DNA of 64,000 nucleotides from Raffaelea ambrosiae. Lineage: Eukaryota > Ascomycota > Sordariomycetes > Ophiostomatales > Ophiostomataceae. Under the pieces are notes generated by a model. It was given only the letters and a program-made list of their open reading frames with translations, was not told the origin of the DNA and searched no databases. Location of the stretch: the NCBI GenBank assembly GCA_002778195.1, contig PCDI01000005.1:2663632-2727631 (forward strand), read 5' to 3'. Below, piece after piece: positions 35,442 through 47,267 of the stretch (positions are counted from its first letter, which is position 1; every line of letters starts with the position of its first letter). The translations under genes were made by a program, and so were the position numbers.

Positions 35442-37308
35442 TCAGATTAACAGCTTTTTCACGGCTTCGACCAGTTCGTCTTGCGCGATCAACTGACCCT
35501 GGTCCTTCTCATCCGACTCAGTCTTGCCAGTATTTAGAACCTTGACGCGAACCTGGCCCTTGGCCAGCTCTTCTTCGCCCAGGATGACACCCAACGGCAC
35601 GTCCTCGGCGGCCTTGAACTGCTGGGGCAGACGCGGCTTCGTCTTGGCCTGGAACTCGGCTCGGATGCCGGCGTCCCACAGTTGGCGGGCAACGGCCATG
35701 CGCTCCTTGAGGAGGCCGTTAAAGGAGCCGCCACCAAAGGCCATGATGTAGACGTCGGTCTGGCGGACGCGGCCAGCGTTGGCGCGGCCGGCCTCCTTGG
35801 CTTCGCGTTCGCGCTTGGCCTTCATAATGGTGAAAATGCGGTCGACACCAAAGGAGATGCCGACGCAGGGGATCTGGGTCTTGCCGTACATGCCGACCAG
35901 GTTGTCGTAGCGGCCGCCGGCGGCAATGCTGCCGACCTGGGGCTCGTCGTTCTTCTTTTTGGAGGATTTCTTGGCCCCTTCGTTCTCGTCGGGCACCTTG
36001 GCGATGATCTCAAAGATGAGGCCGGTGTAGTAGTCGAGACCGCGGCACAGCGACAGGTCAAAGGAGACCTTGGCGCTGGGGACGCCAAAGGCGTCGAGGA
36101 AGCTGGTCAGCAGCTCCATGTCGTCGACGCCCTGCTTGATGTCCGGGTTGGCATAGAGGGCGGCGTCGCCCTTGATGAACTTGACAATGGCCGGGATGTC
36201 ACCGGCGTTCTTGACGTACTCGCCAATGACGTCGGCCACCGGCTCAGCCAGGCCCTTCTCCTCGACCATTTCCTTCTTGACGTCGGCCCAGGGCGCCTTG
36301 TCGAGCTTGTCGACGGCAGAGCTGATGGCGCGGATCTTGTCGGCGGGGACGCCGGCGACAGCAAAGATGCCGTCCAGGATCTGGCGGTGGTTCAGCTTGA
36401 TGGTGATGTCTTCCTCGAGGGCGGCAAAGATCTCGTAGACGACGCGCAGAATCTCGGCGTCGGGGATCATGCGGTCGTACGTGCCGGCAATGTCGAAATC
36501 GCACTGGTAGAACTCGCGCATGCGGCCGCGGGCAATGGCGGGCTGGTCGCGGCGGTAGACCTTGGCAATCTGGTAGCGCTTGATCTGCTGGGTCTTGGTC
36601 ATGGCGAGCCAGCGGGCAAAGGGAACAGTCAGGTCGTAGCGCAGGGCGCACAGCTCGCCGCCCTGGTCGGCCAGGTCGTAGATGAGGCGCGAGTCCTCGC
36701 CGTACTTGCCGGCGAGCACCTCCTTGAGCTCGAACACGGGCGTGTCCAGGGGCACGCCGCCGTGGCGCTTGAAGACCTTGGTGATTGTTTCACTGCGGGG
36801 GTGGGGTAGGGTGGGTTAGGAAAAAAACACACAATATCAAGGCTGCAAGTTGGATTTTGTAAATGTGGAACTCTCACAAGATCTCGTCGCGCAGAATCAT
36901 GTCCGCTCCGGTCCAGTCCCGGGTGCCCTTGGGCACCTTGAGCTGCACCGACGCCTTGGGCTTGTCCTTGCTGGCCATGTCGCCGTCCCAGTCGAGGTGG
37001 TCCCGGCTTTGTATGCTGCTGTGTTCTCGTTGGGTGTTTCGATCTCGGGCACGATCGCGATCGTCTTCGGAGGGGCGCCGGCGCGGGGCTGTTGTCGATA
37101 AGAGACGGCAGGTGGATGCAGGGAGGAGGGGTTGCTGTTGCTGGCGGGTAATGTTGCTGTGGTTGCTCCAAGGAGTGGAGAGGGTCCCCGTGCGTGTCGG
37201 ACAAGGTTGCTGAGCTCGAGACAGCGAGGCAATGGGGCCAGAGGAGAGGCTGCGGGTGATCGAGGCGGCCAGTCGACTTTTGTTCACCAGAGGGACACCA
37301 AGCTGCAT
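35442..37308 (-). CDS. HTS1: Histidyl-tRNA synthetase, probable dual mitochondrial/cytosolic
   Basis: Charges tRNA-His with histidine. Exons 37308-36878 and 36792-35442 (85-bp GTGAGA...CCGCAG intron) give 593 residues from the first ATG. The first 110 residues are rich in Arg, Ser and Leu and lack acidic residues over the first 40, like a mitochondrial presequence. A second in-frame ATG at 36978 (residue 111, MASKDKP) starts a 483-residue form beginning just before the conserved [10 protein letters not shown] block, as in yeast Hts1. Class II features are clear: [18 protein letters not shown] (motif 1), [11 protein letters not shown] and [24 protein letters not shown] (motif 2), the histidine-specific RGLDYYTG and AAGGRYDNL loops, and a C-terminal anticodon-binding domain with VILGEEE. 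A Lys-rich insert ([10 protein letters not shown]) sits between the two histidine loops. It is divergent from the transporter gene. Confidence 0.96.
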
Positions 37309-38365
37309 CAGGGGAGGTCGAGCGGTGCCTCAATGAGTCAGAGCAGACCCTGGGGATTTTTCTCGGAACGGGAGGAGAGTTGAGCAGCCAAAAGAAAAAA
37401 AAAACGACAAAAAAAACGACAGAGTGACGGGCAGGTGCGTGTCTGGCGTGCGTATCTTTTGACTCAGACGAGGCAAAAGGTCGTTGTCGCAGATTGAGAG
37501 CCCAAGAGGGAAAAAAAAAAAAATTTAATCTAATAATAATATCCAAAGGTGGGCTGTATCGACAAATACCGCCCACTCTCCAAAAAAATCCAAAAAATCG
37601 AATAGCATCATTGGCCCGAATCGGCAAGAAGGAGGGTTGGGCTGCGTACCGTTTGATCGGGCAGGAGCGACCCGCCGCGCTGGGAGCGCAAAAACAGCTG
37701 CTCAGGCCTGATATTTCAGGCGCCAAGTCCAGGAAGGCTGCCGCACCCGCCAGCAAGCTTCCCAGGGTCCTGCTGACTGGCCACTAAAAACAGGGACGAC
37801 CGCCCTATGCTAGGGAAGCTCCCCAAGGCAACAGGGCCGCGCTTGCGCGATTGACTACAATCACTGCATCTCCGGCTCAGACAACACAACAAAATCAACA
37901 ACCACGAGACCCATTTCTGGCTTTGCCGAGAGCAACAGCCGCGGATCGCTTTTGTTTTCGCAAAGAACAATAAAGAATCCTGGCCTGCGCCTCTGTGCGC
38001 CTCGTCCGCCCTCGAACAGCAACACGGCCTATTCTCCAACAAGCAGGCGAGAACATCACCAAATCCGCAAAGCGATGCCGTCTTTGCAGCTCCAGCATCG
38101 TTGCCGAGTTCGTTGCCGCGTCTAAGCCGACGAGACTGCACCCGCGGACACGACAGCAGCCACGGAAGCGCGCGACTGAAGAGACCGACTGCAGAACAAA
38201 GCTGGGCACAGGCAGTCGGGGAATACAGGCGGACGTTCCCAAGGCCGCGCCTTATATTTCACTCGTTTTCAAGTCTCTTTTCGATACCCCCGGCGTCTCG
38301 ACTGCTCCTCCTCCTCCTCCTCGATACCCCATCCTTCGAGATCCTCTCCCGCCATCTCTCTCGCA
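37309..38365. promoter_or_regulatory. Shared upstream region of HTS1 and MCH1-like genes
   Basis: These 1057 bp separate two divergent start codons and must contain both promoters and leaders. It has an A-rich block at 37510-37560 and a CT-rich stretch just before the transporter start (38300-38360). A TTATATTTC element at 38251-38259 could be a TATA-like site for the transporter. No independent gene was recognised. Confidence 0.6.
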
Positions 38366-40555
38366 ATGTCTGCCGCCTCGACCTCCTCCATCCGCTCCGG
38401 CTCGCCGGGTCGGCCCACGGGACGCCGGCTCGCTGTCCGATCGGCCAATGTTGCCCGCGGCATCGCCTTCGTCCAGGCCATCCTGTCGGCCCTCTGCGCC
38501 GGCTCCGTCACGGTCTTCTCGCTCTACGGCCACATCTTCCAGGAGCGCCTGCACTACTCGCAGTTCGAGGTCAACGGCGTGGCCATTGCGGCCAGCATAG
38601 CATGCTACCTGCCGGTGCCCCTGCTCGGCTACCTGTGCGACCGAACCGGCCCGGCGCCGTTGTCGCTGCTGGCCGCCATGCTCTTTGCGCTCGGCTACGG
38701 CATGGCAGCGGTCCTCTACAAGGAAGCAGCAACCGTGGCAGGCTCCGTGGGGAACGGCAGCAAGGGTCCCAGCTCGTGGGCCTACGCCTGCATGCTGGCG
38801 GCCTTTATCAGCATCGGCGTGGCCACCTGCGGCATGTACCTGAGCGCCGTGGCCACCTGCGCCAAGAACTTTGGCCGGGGCAAGCACCGCGGCCTCGCCC
38901 TGGCCATGCCCATTGCCGCCTACGGCCTCAGCGGCATGTGGCAGAGCCAGGTGGGCAGCCGCGTGCTGTACGAGCGTCTGCCGCCGCTGCCGGGCGGCGA
39001 CGGCAAGCCGCGTCGCGGCGACGTCGACGTGTTTGCCTTTTTCGTCTTTCTGGCCGTGCTGCTCTTTGTGGTGGGCCTGCTGGGCACGTTCACGCTGCGC
39101 GTCGTCGACGAGGACGAGATGATCAACGAGGCGGTCGAGGAGCTCGAGCGCAGCGGCCTGCTGAACGGCAGCAGCCTCTTCCCGCCGACCGCGTCGTCTG
39201 GCGGACTGGCCCACTCGACGGCCCAGCTCGGCCCGGGTGTGGCCGGCGGCAGCAGTGCGAATGGCCTCCGTGGGGCCAGCAACGGCGGCAGCCACGGCAA
39301 CCACGGCAACCACGGCGGCGGCTACGGCACCATGAGCCGGTCGAACCCATACGGCTCGCAGCCAGACAGCCAGAGCCACAGCGATGCCGTGGCCGCCGAG
39401 AGACGGCGCGTCCTGCGGCATCGCCTGGGCACCGACGTGGACGACGACGAAGACGACGCCCTGGCACAGCGTCTGCTGGATCCGCGTAAGAACGACGATG
39501 CAGAGGCCAACATTGACGGCGAGAGCGCCGGCATTTACAACGACGACGACGACGACGAAGACGAGACGGAAGCCCAGGCCCAGTTCAAGAAGAAGCAGTG
39601 GATCCTCAACGCCGAGACGCGTCGCTTCTTGTCCGATCACACCATGTGGCTCTTTGCCCTGGGCTTCTTCTTCATGATCGGCCCCGGCGAGGCCTTTATC
39701 AACAACCTCGGCACCGTCATCCAGACGCTGCACCCACCAGCGGCCAACAGCGGCACCAGCACCAGCACCAGCAGTAGCGCACCCACTTCGCCGGCGACGC
39801 AGGTGTCCATTGTCGGCATCACGAGCACCATCGCGCGCCTGCTGACGGGATCCCTGACCGATCTGCTCGCTCCGCAGCCGCACACGCAGCACCTGCAGGT
39901 GGCCGCGAGCCGGGGTGGTGCGCGCACGCAGTCGCCGTCGTCGTCGCGGCCGGCATCGCATGCGTCTACGAGCTCCTTCTCGTCCGATGACTCGTCGCTC
40001 TCCGGCTTCGTGACCGACCCCACCGGACAGCACTACGTGTCGCGGCACCACCAGCGCCGTCTGGCCGTGTCGCGCGTCGCCTTTCTGCTCTTCTCTGCCC
40101 TGGTCCTGTCGGCCGGCCTGGTCGTGCTGGCATCGGGCCTGGTGCAGAACCACGGCGAGCGCTTCTGGATCGTGTCCGGCCTCGTGGGTGCCGGCTACGG
40201 CGCTGTCTTTAGCCTGACGCCCATCATCATCACTGTCATTTGGGGTGTCGAGAACTTTGGCACGAACTGGGGCATCGTCGCCATGTTCCCGGCTCTGGGC
40301 GCCACGCTCTGGGGCCTGATCTACTCGGCCGTGTACCAGGCCGGCGTGCATGCGGGCGCGGGAAGCTCTCTTGCTGGCGATGGCGACGGCGGTGATGATC
40401 CGTCCGACGTCCCCGGCAGCAATCTGTGCTACGGCATGCAGTGCTATGCACCGACGTTCTGGGCCATGGCCGTGAGCGTGTGGGTGGCCTGCGGCCTGGT
40501 GCTGCTGGCCTGGAAGGGCCGGAACGGCTGGACGCACCGCAAGATTGTCATCTAA
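38366..40555 (+). CDS. MCH1: Major facilitator superfamily transporter, Mch1-like
   Basis: A single exon of 729 residues starting at CTCGCAATGTC. The protein has 12 predicted membrane segments, six on each side of a long hydrophilic loop (about 250-410) rich in Ser, Asn, Gly, Asp and His. The N-terminal half carries ALCAGSVTVFSLYGHIFQERL and LPVPLLGYLCDRTGP, and the second half begins with LSDHTMWLFALGFFFMIGPGEAFINNLG, at about 420-445. Together these match the fungal Mch1 family, annotated as monocarboxylate-transporter-like but of unproven substrate and placed at the vacuole in yeast. A second smaller disordered insert (about 510-560) separates membrane segments 8 and 9. The loop codons are strongly GC-ended like the rest of the gene, so the inserts look native. 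The gene is divergent from HTS1 with 1.06 kb between starts. Confidence 0.88.
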   Translation: MSAASTSSIRSGSPGRPTGRRLAVRSANVARGIAFVQAILSALCAGSVTVFSLYGHIFQERLHYSQFEVNGVAIAASIACYLPVPLLGYLCDRTGPAPLSLLAAMLFALGYGMAAVLYKEAATVAGSVGNGSKGPSSWAYACMLAAFISIGVATCGMYLSAVATCAKNFGRGKHRGLALAMPIAAYGLSGMWQSQVGSRVLYERLPPLPGGDGKPRRGDVDVFAFFVFLAVLLFVVGLLGTFTLRVVDEDEMINEAVEELERSGLLNGSSLFPPTASSGGLAHSTAQLGPGVAGGSSANGLRGASNGGSHGNHGNHGGGYGTMSRSNPYGSQPDSQSHSDAVAAERRRVLRHRLGTDVDDDEDDALAQRLLDPRKNDDAEANIDGESAGIYNDDDDDEDETEAQAQFKKKQWILNAETRRFLSDHTMWLFALGFFFMIGPGEAFINNLGTVIQTLHPPAANSGTSTSTSSSAPTSPATQVSIVGITSTIARLLTGSLTDLLAPQPHTQHLQVAASRGGARTQSPSSSRPASHASTSSFSSDDSSLSGFVTDPTGQHYVSRHHQRRLAVSRVAFLLFSALVLSAGLVVLASGLVQNHGERFWIVSGLVGAGYGAVFSLTPIIITVIWGVENFGTNWGIVAMFPALGATLWGLIYSAVYQAGVHAGAGSSLAGDGDGGDDPSDVPGSNLCYGMQCYAPTFWAMAVSVWVACGLVLLAWKGRNGWTHRKIVI

Positions 40556-43537
40556 AGAGAGGAAGGGGAAGCAAAAGGAAGAGATTGGAAGAGACCGAAG
40601 CGAAGCTGACACGGGACAAGTCCTTGTGGCGCAGCGACCACATATACACGAAAGCAGTTCATTCATTCGCAAACACGCCAAAACGACACATACACACCGA
40701 GAATACAGCATAACGACACCAGGAAGCAACACCCAATGATTGCGGGAAAAGGGATGACTCAGACAGCGAAGGGAGACGGGCGGACACACATACCGAAAGG
40801 GAGGATGTTGGAGACAACGCCTTACAGTTGGAGGCGTCGTCTGTCTTTTTTTTGGGGGGGGGGGAGGGGAGGGGAATATTAGTTTTGCTTTTCCTCTTTT
40901 TGGGCACAGTCTCCCTCTCACCGTGTCCTTTCTTCTGTCTGCCTCACTGAAAGGGGGAAAAACAACTCCGTTTTTGACAGACTCCCTTGGTAAAAGACAA
41001 CAAAAAGGAGGAGGATGACCCTTGGCGCACCAAGGGAACACGACAACAACAACAACAAACGGACCGATGCAAGGGCAGTGACAGGCAATGGTTTACATTC
41101 TTGCGGGTTTGGCAGCTTTACCTCTCTCGCAAAAAAGAAAACGGTTCATTTGTTTTTTTCCTTCCTAATATGTTCATAGCCTTATTTACATCACTTTCTT
41201 CGTTTCTATTTTCCCCGTTCCTCGTGACAAACGCACTTCCCTTAGACAAACAGCGAGCAGTGTCTAGCGAAGCAATAAAACAAGACAAAAGAAAAAAAAA
41301 AAGAAAAAAAAAAACCCAGTTTTTCCACCGGGGCACCACATCACGCGGTTGCTTTGAACATACAGACACAACGGCGGTTTTTGTTTTGTGTTTTTTTTTC
41401 TAGTTTTCCATTGTTCTTTATCAAGAAACAATTTCTTTTTGGTCTCATGCTTTTCGGTAGTCTCCATATCCACTGTATCACACGGATCATGCTGGCTGCG
41501 TCGTGGAATCATGCGTCTTCTCTCCCAGTGTCTTGCCCATCTCTTACGATGCCCGCGTTGTCCGGTTCCGGGCGTGCTGGGAACAACGGCGTCGGAATCC
41601 CCGTGCCCTGCATAGCGGTGGTGGCCAACTTTCTCAAACCCCACGTCCACAGAACTACATCGTACCAGGCAGGCGATCCTGGGGCAAGGCCACCTCGGCA
41701 GGCCTGCCTGCCTGCCTGTATATCCGAGTTCACCGTGTTTGCCTCGCCGAGGCTGCGTGGATGTATATCCGTTTGGTATTGTAGTGTGTGTCATTCCATC
41801 GTACGAGCTTAGCCCAACCGTCGGGATCAACCCGGGAGCATGATGATTAAGAGCAAGAAGGGCTCTGTCAAAGGGGAAAAAAAAGCCTCCTACGAGTAGG
41901 CGCCCCGACAAGTTTTCGTGCCTCCAAGAGACTGTATACCCGGATCTGCTGCTCTTCTCACTGCTTTGGGCGCCGTCCACCTTAGCGTTTGCCGTCGCTG
42001 CTGATCGCTGCCTTGCCATCCTGTTCAAGCCCGTTCCCCCTGCTTGCCCTTGCCGTTGCCTTAGTTGTGAACTGCCGCCGGTCGACGACCGCGCTAGGAT
42101 GGACGACGTTGGTAGCTGATCAGGACCCTCCCAACACCCGCTCTTCTTCTCTTTGTCTGCGCCAATGTGCGATGCGGTTCCCCCTTTGGGGCATGGTGCA
42201 GGCATAGTGCAGGCATAGCGCAGGCATAGCGCAGGCAAAGCCAGAGAGGCAAGAAGACCTCTTACTATGTAGCTGCCATCTCCACTCTTGGCGCTTTTGT
42301 CTGCCCGCCGCGGCCGTAACCTCGATGACTCGCCTTGGAGCCTTAGACCGGTCCACATCTCGCTTGCAATGAATATTCCGGGGGAAGCAGTTCTGGATCG
42401 TCAAAGGCTGCTAATCCAAAAGCAAGCTGATTCGGGGCAGCATCCGCATTGTACCTGCACAGTGTATAGACTAGTTGTCTCGCAGCAGAGCACAAAGAGC
42501 CAACAGCACAAAGAGCCAACACACACGCCCTCTCCCCCAAAGTGGTTCCACTTTCAAGCAGCAAAGAGAGTCGCGATGGGGCTGGATGCGGCTCCAGATG
42601 CAGATCCAGATGGAGCTGCAGATGGGTCCCTCGAAGAGAGAGAGAGAGAGGACAAAGACCTAGACCCCATTGTTTTTCGCTGCTTTTTTGCGGATCATTC
42701 TCTATTTCTCGCAGGGAGAAAAAAAGAGCCACTTTCTTCCCGCGCCGTAGAGCACCTACAACGGGCTGCCGTTCATACCAGACGCCAATGGCAAGGCCGT
42801 TGAATGAAGAGGCCTGTGAGGCGTATATGGCGCTCGTGCAGCCAGTTCTGAGCTTCTCTCCGCTTTTGGTATGGGCCATCCCGCTATCGCAGTGGTTCGC
42901 CTCTTTCTGGTTCCTCCCCGGTTTCGTGAGCTATTTCGTCTTCCTTTTCATCTTGCGTGCTGTGCTCTGTCTCTGCACGTGGATCTGCCTAGCACAATGG
43001 ATTGACAAGGAACATGGGAGTAGCAATTCTCACTCGTGCTGTTGGCTATTCGATGTTTTGCTTGGTGTGTCTGGTTTGCGTGTCTACGTGGACGCGTCGC
43101 TCCAGCCCCCATCCATCGTTGACGTCATACATTCTGATCCACTCACGCTCTATGGTCACTGCATGTGCAGTCTCCTGCCCACCCACCCCAGTCTTTCTTC
43201 CACAATAATAGAGGCTTAGCAGTGGGCTCGCCTACACATTGAGCAGTTTTTGTGAGCAAGGCGAGCCCTGGTTGGGGTCGAAAAAAGGGTGGGGTTCAGT
43301 AAGTGAGGCGTCCGAGGTCTGTAGAACATCCAACAAATAAGCGCTCAGGTGGACAATGCCACAACAGAGGCGCACGCACCTTGTGGAACGCCCCAATGTC
43401 CGTGAAGATTTATAGCAACGAACACGCTCGGGCGTGAGGTTGTCTTCTTCGCGCATTGAGCTCTTGTAGGTTTCCTCATGTAGGTTGCGTGTAGGTATAG
43501 CATTGCGCTCAACGATCGCAATGTCCAACATCTCCCA
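40556..43537. other. Intergenic region between convergent transporter and LRR genes
   Basis: Nearly 3 kb with no confident gene. It contains the transporter 3' region, a G run at 40854-40863, A-rich DNA at 41280-41315, GCCT repeats at 41698-41719 and an 11-bp array at 42198-42241. An open frame at 42791-43219 (+) encodes a hydrophobic stretch of about 140 residues starting MARPLNEEACEAY. It has no recognised family and is not called as a gene. Confidence 0.5.
42198..42241 (+). repeat. Tandem repeat, 4 x 11 bp (GCAGGCATAGY)
   Basis: Three near-exact copies and one variant of an 11-bp unit in non-coding DNA, preceded by a decayed copy. Confidence 0.85.
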
Positions 43538-46367
43538 CTACCGCCAAGAACAGTTGTCGCTGCGGCTCTTGAGCATGATTTCGAGTGTTCCGCTCCAGTG
43601 CAGGCTCGGGTTACGTGCCCCCTGTGACGGTCCAGTTGAGCCGCTTTCGCTCGTTCTCGCTTTGTCCATTCCGTCCATTTCGCCCATTTCGCCCATTTCG
43701 CCCATTTTGTCCATTTTATCCACCTTGGCCTTGGCGACTCGAAGCGCTCGGGACTTGGCACGGAACTGCTGGATCTCGTGGAGCACATCGCGCATTCGCC
43801 TATGTATGTCGACTCGTTGGCTTCTGCTTTGTTTTAGGCTGTGATATGCATGAAGCTCCTGTCGTGCATGGTGTTCTGGTGCGCTGTTTGTGGCGGAAGT
43901 TGAAGCGTCTCCAGCTGAAACAATGGCGTCCCACGCAGCGTTGAACACGAAGGCTTCTGCAGGAACGCCACGCCGAATCTGATCCGGAGAGGCTGGCTGA
44001 ATGTCTGATCGCAGTGCTGCGTTGGCCAGGTTGTGCATGTAAGCATTCACGGCCCCATGGCCACTGCAGACTCCTGAGCCCACCCATACAGATACTGCCA
44101 CATCGCTGCCGTTCCAGCGAAGCGTGTCGCGCACACTCTCGCTCCAGGGCCCAACACTGTTCGGCAGTGGGTAGTGCGCCAGGCGTCCTTGTGGTGCTGC
44201 CACCTGGGCTCCACTGTCAACAACGGCCTTCCCGGATTGTGCTCTTGACGGCGACCCTACTTCGCTGGCAGAGGACGACCAGCCAGCTTCACCGAAGAAG
44301 CTGTAGTCATCGGCCGCTGAGTTCAGCAAAGCCTCCGCGTCCAGATCATCAAACCCCCCGTCCAGGTCATCCCCTGTTACGAGCGGGTCGAACTCAAAGC
44401 GAAGGTGCCGCAGACCTTGTAGGATAGGTGGGCCACGGTGGGCTGCAGACGCAGCTGCGCCATGTATGTCGTGTTCCTGTTTCGATGCAAGCATTAAGAA
44501 GCGAATCAGTTTGTCGATCAACGGCCCAGTGGAGCTTCGTGGGATCCCCGTCAGGGTCAGTGACCGGATACGTGGATTCAGATCAGGTACGAACGCCTGG
44601 GGAAATGCAAGCTCAGCCCTCTCTCGAAGTACCGTTTCGGCAAAGTCCAGATTTGCCAGTGAGTCCTTGGTCGGGTCCAGAAGCGTGGGGATCTGCGTCA
44701 CTAGCGAGTGGTGAACACGTAGGCTCTGCAGGTTGGACGCAAAAACCGGTCTGAAATAGTGAGAACGGCCCATCACTCCAACCAGCTTCGTATTGGGGCT
44801 GGCAGGCGTCGGAAATGCTGGCGTCTCGCAGTCGAAGTGCTCAAGATACCCCCGCGCCCGATGAAACAAATGGCCAAGACCAAGCACTGTGAAATTGCTG
44901 TTGCCGCCCAGGCAGAGATGCGTGAGAGCCCCCGCCGGCGTACAGATGGGGTTCTCACGGACGCGTTGCCAGTCCGGGATAAGGCACCCAGGGCCCCCGG
45001 CCAGTTCTTTTTTTACGTTGTTTGCGTTGTCCTTTCGCAGCGGAGCACAGCCGTCAAAACGCCTTTGCCTGTGGCGGTCGTAGTGAGGTGAATCTGCCAG
45101 ATAGCGGTCAGGGTGCGCAAAGGTCCCACTGTAGGCGGACTCCTTGATACAATACAGGCCATCGAACATCTCAGTGCCAATTCTGTTGCCGCCAGAGTCC
45201 GTCATTACAGACAGTGAGCCTTCTGCATCAAAGAAGCGGGTCGTCTGCAGGCGGGCGATGGGGAAAGCGATGTCTTCGACTTCCCCCACCAGACTGTCGG
45301 TCAGATTGTTTTGGCCCAGGTCCACGCTCCACAGGCGCCGTCCGGCAGCCGATAAAATGCCGGCCACGGCCGTGTTGTCCAGTCCGCAGCGGCGTAGTTT
45401 GAGAACGCGAAGATGCGGAAGAACTCTCGGCTGAAACGCTTCTTGCTTGAGGAGAGCTCTTACCGTATCGGGGAGGTCGGAGACGTCCAGGTAAACCAGT
45501 TGCCGCCAATAGGCTGACTCAAAAGCATTGCCGGGCAGCGGCACGCCGCAGCGAGACAGGCTCAGCATCAACGGCAGAGGTGCCGATCCATCTTCTTTGG
45601 CGTAGGCAGCATTTGGCGGCCGAAGAAAGTCGGCCGGGTTCAGGTCTGTGTGGCCATCCAGCCAGATGCTCCTGACCTCCGGGAACAGTGCACAGCACAT
45701 CCGCAGCGTGTCCGAGAAGCTCTGGCCACCGGCGTCAACAAACAAAGGCGGACTGCCAAGAGCGAAGTCCCGGAAGTCGAGGCACGTGACCAATTTCCTG
45801 GTGGTGATCCGCAACTTGGGGCCATGGTGTATGACAAACTGAAAATACCACGACCATTCTAGAAGTTCTCGTCAGCGCACAAGCCCAAGTCAACGACATG
45901 GTTCGGAGTAAGTACTCTGGAAGTACTCTCCATATGCAAGGAGCGTGTTTTAGGAAAAGCTCGAGCATGGTACAGGAAAGCGACAGGGGGGGGGGGGGTG
46001 CACACAAGCAAAGGCAGAAACATGCAGGCAAACAACAGACACATACACACACACACCAGCTGCAGCTGCAGGCGTTTCAAACAGGCATGACGCTAAGCAC
46101 GAGAACGCGCAGGCAGGATCCGGCAACACGAAGACAGACAATAGCATGAAGTAAAAATGGACACATACGGTCAGAGGGATGCAGGCTGGGTCTGATCAGC
46201 TTGACCATCTGGAGGGGATCATTCCAGAGCCGAGGAGCAAACTGGTCAAAGAAACGGCGCGAGACACAGCACAGACGGGAGTAGTCCCGTGCAAAGACGT
46301 AAGGAGCGACGAGATCGAGCCAGTGGCCACCCGTCACGGCCTCTTCATAAGACGGCAGCTGGGCCAT
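43538..46367 (-). CDS. F-box-like/leucine-rich-repeat protein
   Basis: Exon 1 is 46367-46169 and exon 2 is 45858-43538, giving about 839 residues. The 310-bp intron has a GTATGT donor. Its acceptor is inferred from frame: CTAG before 45858 and CGAG before 45867 both preserve the frame and differ by three residues. The N-terminus (MAQLPSYEEAV, LVAPYVFARDYSRLCCVSRRFFDQFAPRLWNDPL) resembles an F-box helix pair, so a role as a substrate adaptor of an SCF ubiquitin ligase is possible. The middle holds irregular leucine-rich-repeat-like segments (for example LPHLRVLKLRRCGLDNTAVAG and LWSVDLGQNNLTDS). The C-terminus has a basic helix and a nonapeptide-scale DNA repeat giving [D/G]-[K/E/G]-Met triplets. 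No target can be named. The family is a common but uncharacterised ascomycete one. Confidence 0.8.
43664..43726 (-). repeat. 9-bp repeat inside the LRR gene, 7 copies
   Basis: Seven head-to-tail nonamers (GCCCATTTC and variants on the plus strand) lie near the 3' end of the LRR coding sequence and encode Asp-Lys-Met / Gly-Glu-Met triplets. As the unit is a multiple of three, copy-number change would alter protein length without breaking the frame. Confidence 0.85.
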
Positions 46368-46470
46368 TGTTCGTATGCAGACTGAGGAGGCGGTTGGCCG
46401 GGCTGCAGCTTTGTGTGGCGGTCAGGGACCGCAACAGAGATAGAAAAAGAGATAGTGGCACGGCAGAAAG
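46368..46470. other. Immediate upstream region of the LRR gene
   Basis: The promoter-proximal sequence of the minus-strand LRR gene runs directly into an assembly gap after about 100 bp, so its promoter cannot be fully described. Confidence 0.6.
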
Positions 46471-46500
46471 NNNNNNNNNNNNNNNNNNNNNNNNNNNNNN
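46471..46500. other. Assembly gap (30 N) followed by a G run
   Basis: Thirty unknown bases followed by 18 consecutive G (46501-46518). The homopolymer is the likely cause of the gap, and the real distance is unknown. Confidence 1.
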
Positions 46501-47267
46501 GGGGGGGGGGGGGGGGGGTGTGTGGGAGAGCAGGCCGTTGACGGCGAACAAGAGTATAGTGTCGCGAGTCAAAGAAGAAGGGGGTCTCAAAAGAAGGCCG
46601 TCCAAAGAAAGCCGTTCATAGACAACAAAAGAGATCAGCCGGCGGCATGGACGATGCGTTAAGGAACAGGACAGGTGGCCGCCTACTTCTGTCGGTCCGG
46701 CAGCTGAAGGTGGTCTGTGGATGCTGGCCGTCGACGGAGGGAAGAGCGCGAGGACAATCTCTCTGGCTGCGTGGGGAGTGATGAGAATCACACTCGTAGA
46801 AAGCAAGCTGCTAATGGAGGTGGCGTGCAACGTGGGGAGCGTCTTGGCAGATGCTGGTCACAGATTCTGGCCGGTCGCGGGCCAGGGCTGGCCATGCTTG
46901 TCTTCCTTGTTTTCCGTGCTGTCTGCGCCTGTGTCTCGCTAGTCCGCCGTGGTGCTTGCAGGCGGTCGCTGTGGTTGTGGTCTTCATTTGTGTCCTCAGC
47001 CAGGAGGTGCCACCATTTGGCTGGTGCGCAGCATCTGGCACGTTGGCTGCCAGCGGTGAGCGCGCGAGATGGCGGGAATAAAGACACAAAGGCCACAAGA
47101 CAGAGCTATGTCTGTACCTGGTGTTGCACAGCAGCAGCAGCAGCAGCAGAATATTTTGCGGTGTGGTGGTGGTGGTGTTGGTGGTGGTGGTGGCGCGCCA
47201 TGGTGCTGTTGTGTTGGCGATGTTGGCGAGGATTGCGAATGCGCGTTGATATGGGAATTGCCTGTCA

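Noticed and set aside
35682..36809. Open frame of about 375 codons antisense to histidyl-tRNA synthetase
   Set aside because: Same cause: a shadow of a GC3-biased gene, rich in Val, Gly, Ala and Asp with no motif.
38252..41041. Very long open frame (about 930 codons) antisense to the transporter gene
   Set aside because: It lies opposite a gene with strong family support. GC-ending codons on the sense strand remove stop codons from the antisense frame, so its length is a by-product of codon bias. Its composition has no domain.
42791..43219. Possible small hydrophobic protein starting MARPLNEEACEAY
   Set aside because: No recognised family, codon use unlike the real genes, and the opposite strand is also partly open. 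It was noted in the intergenic entry but not called.
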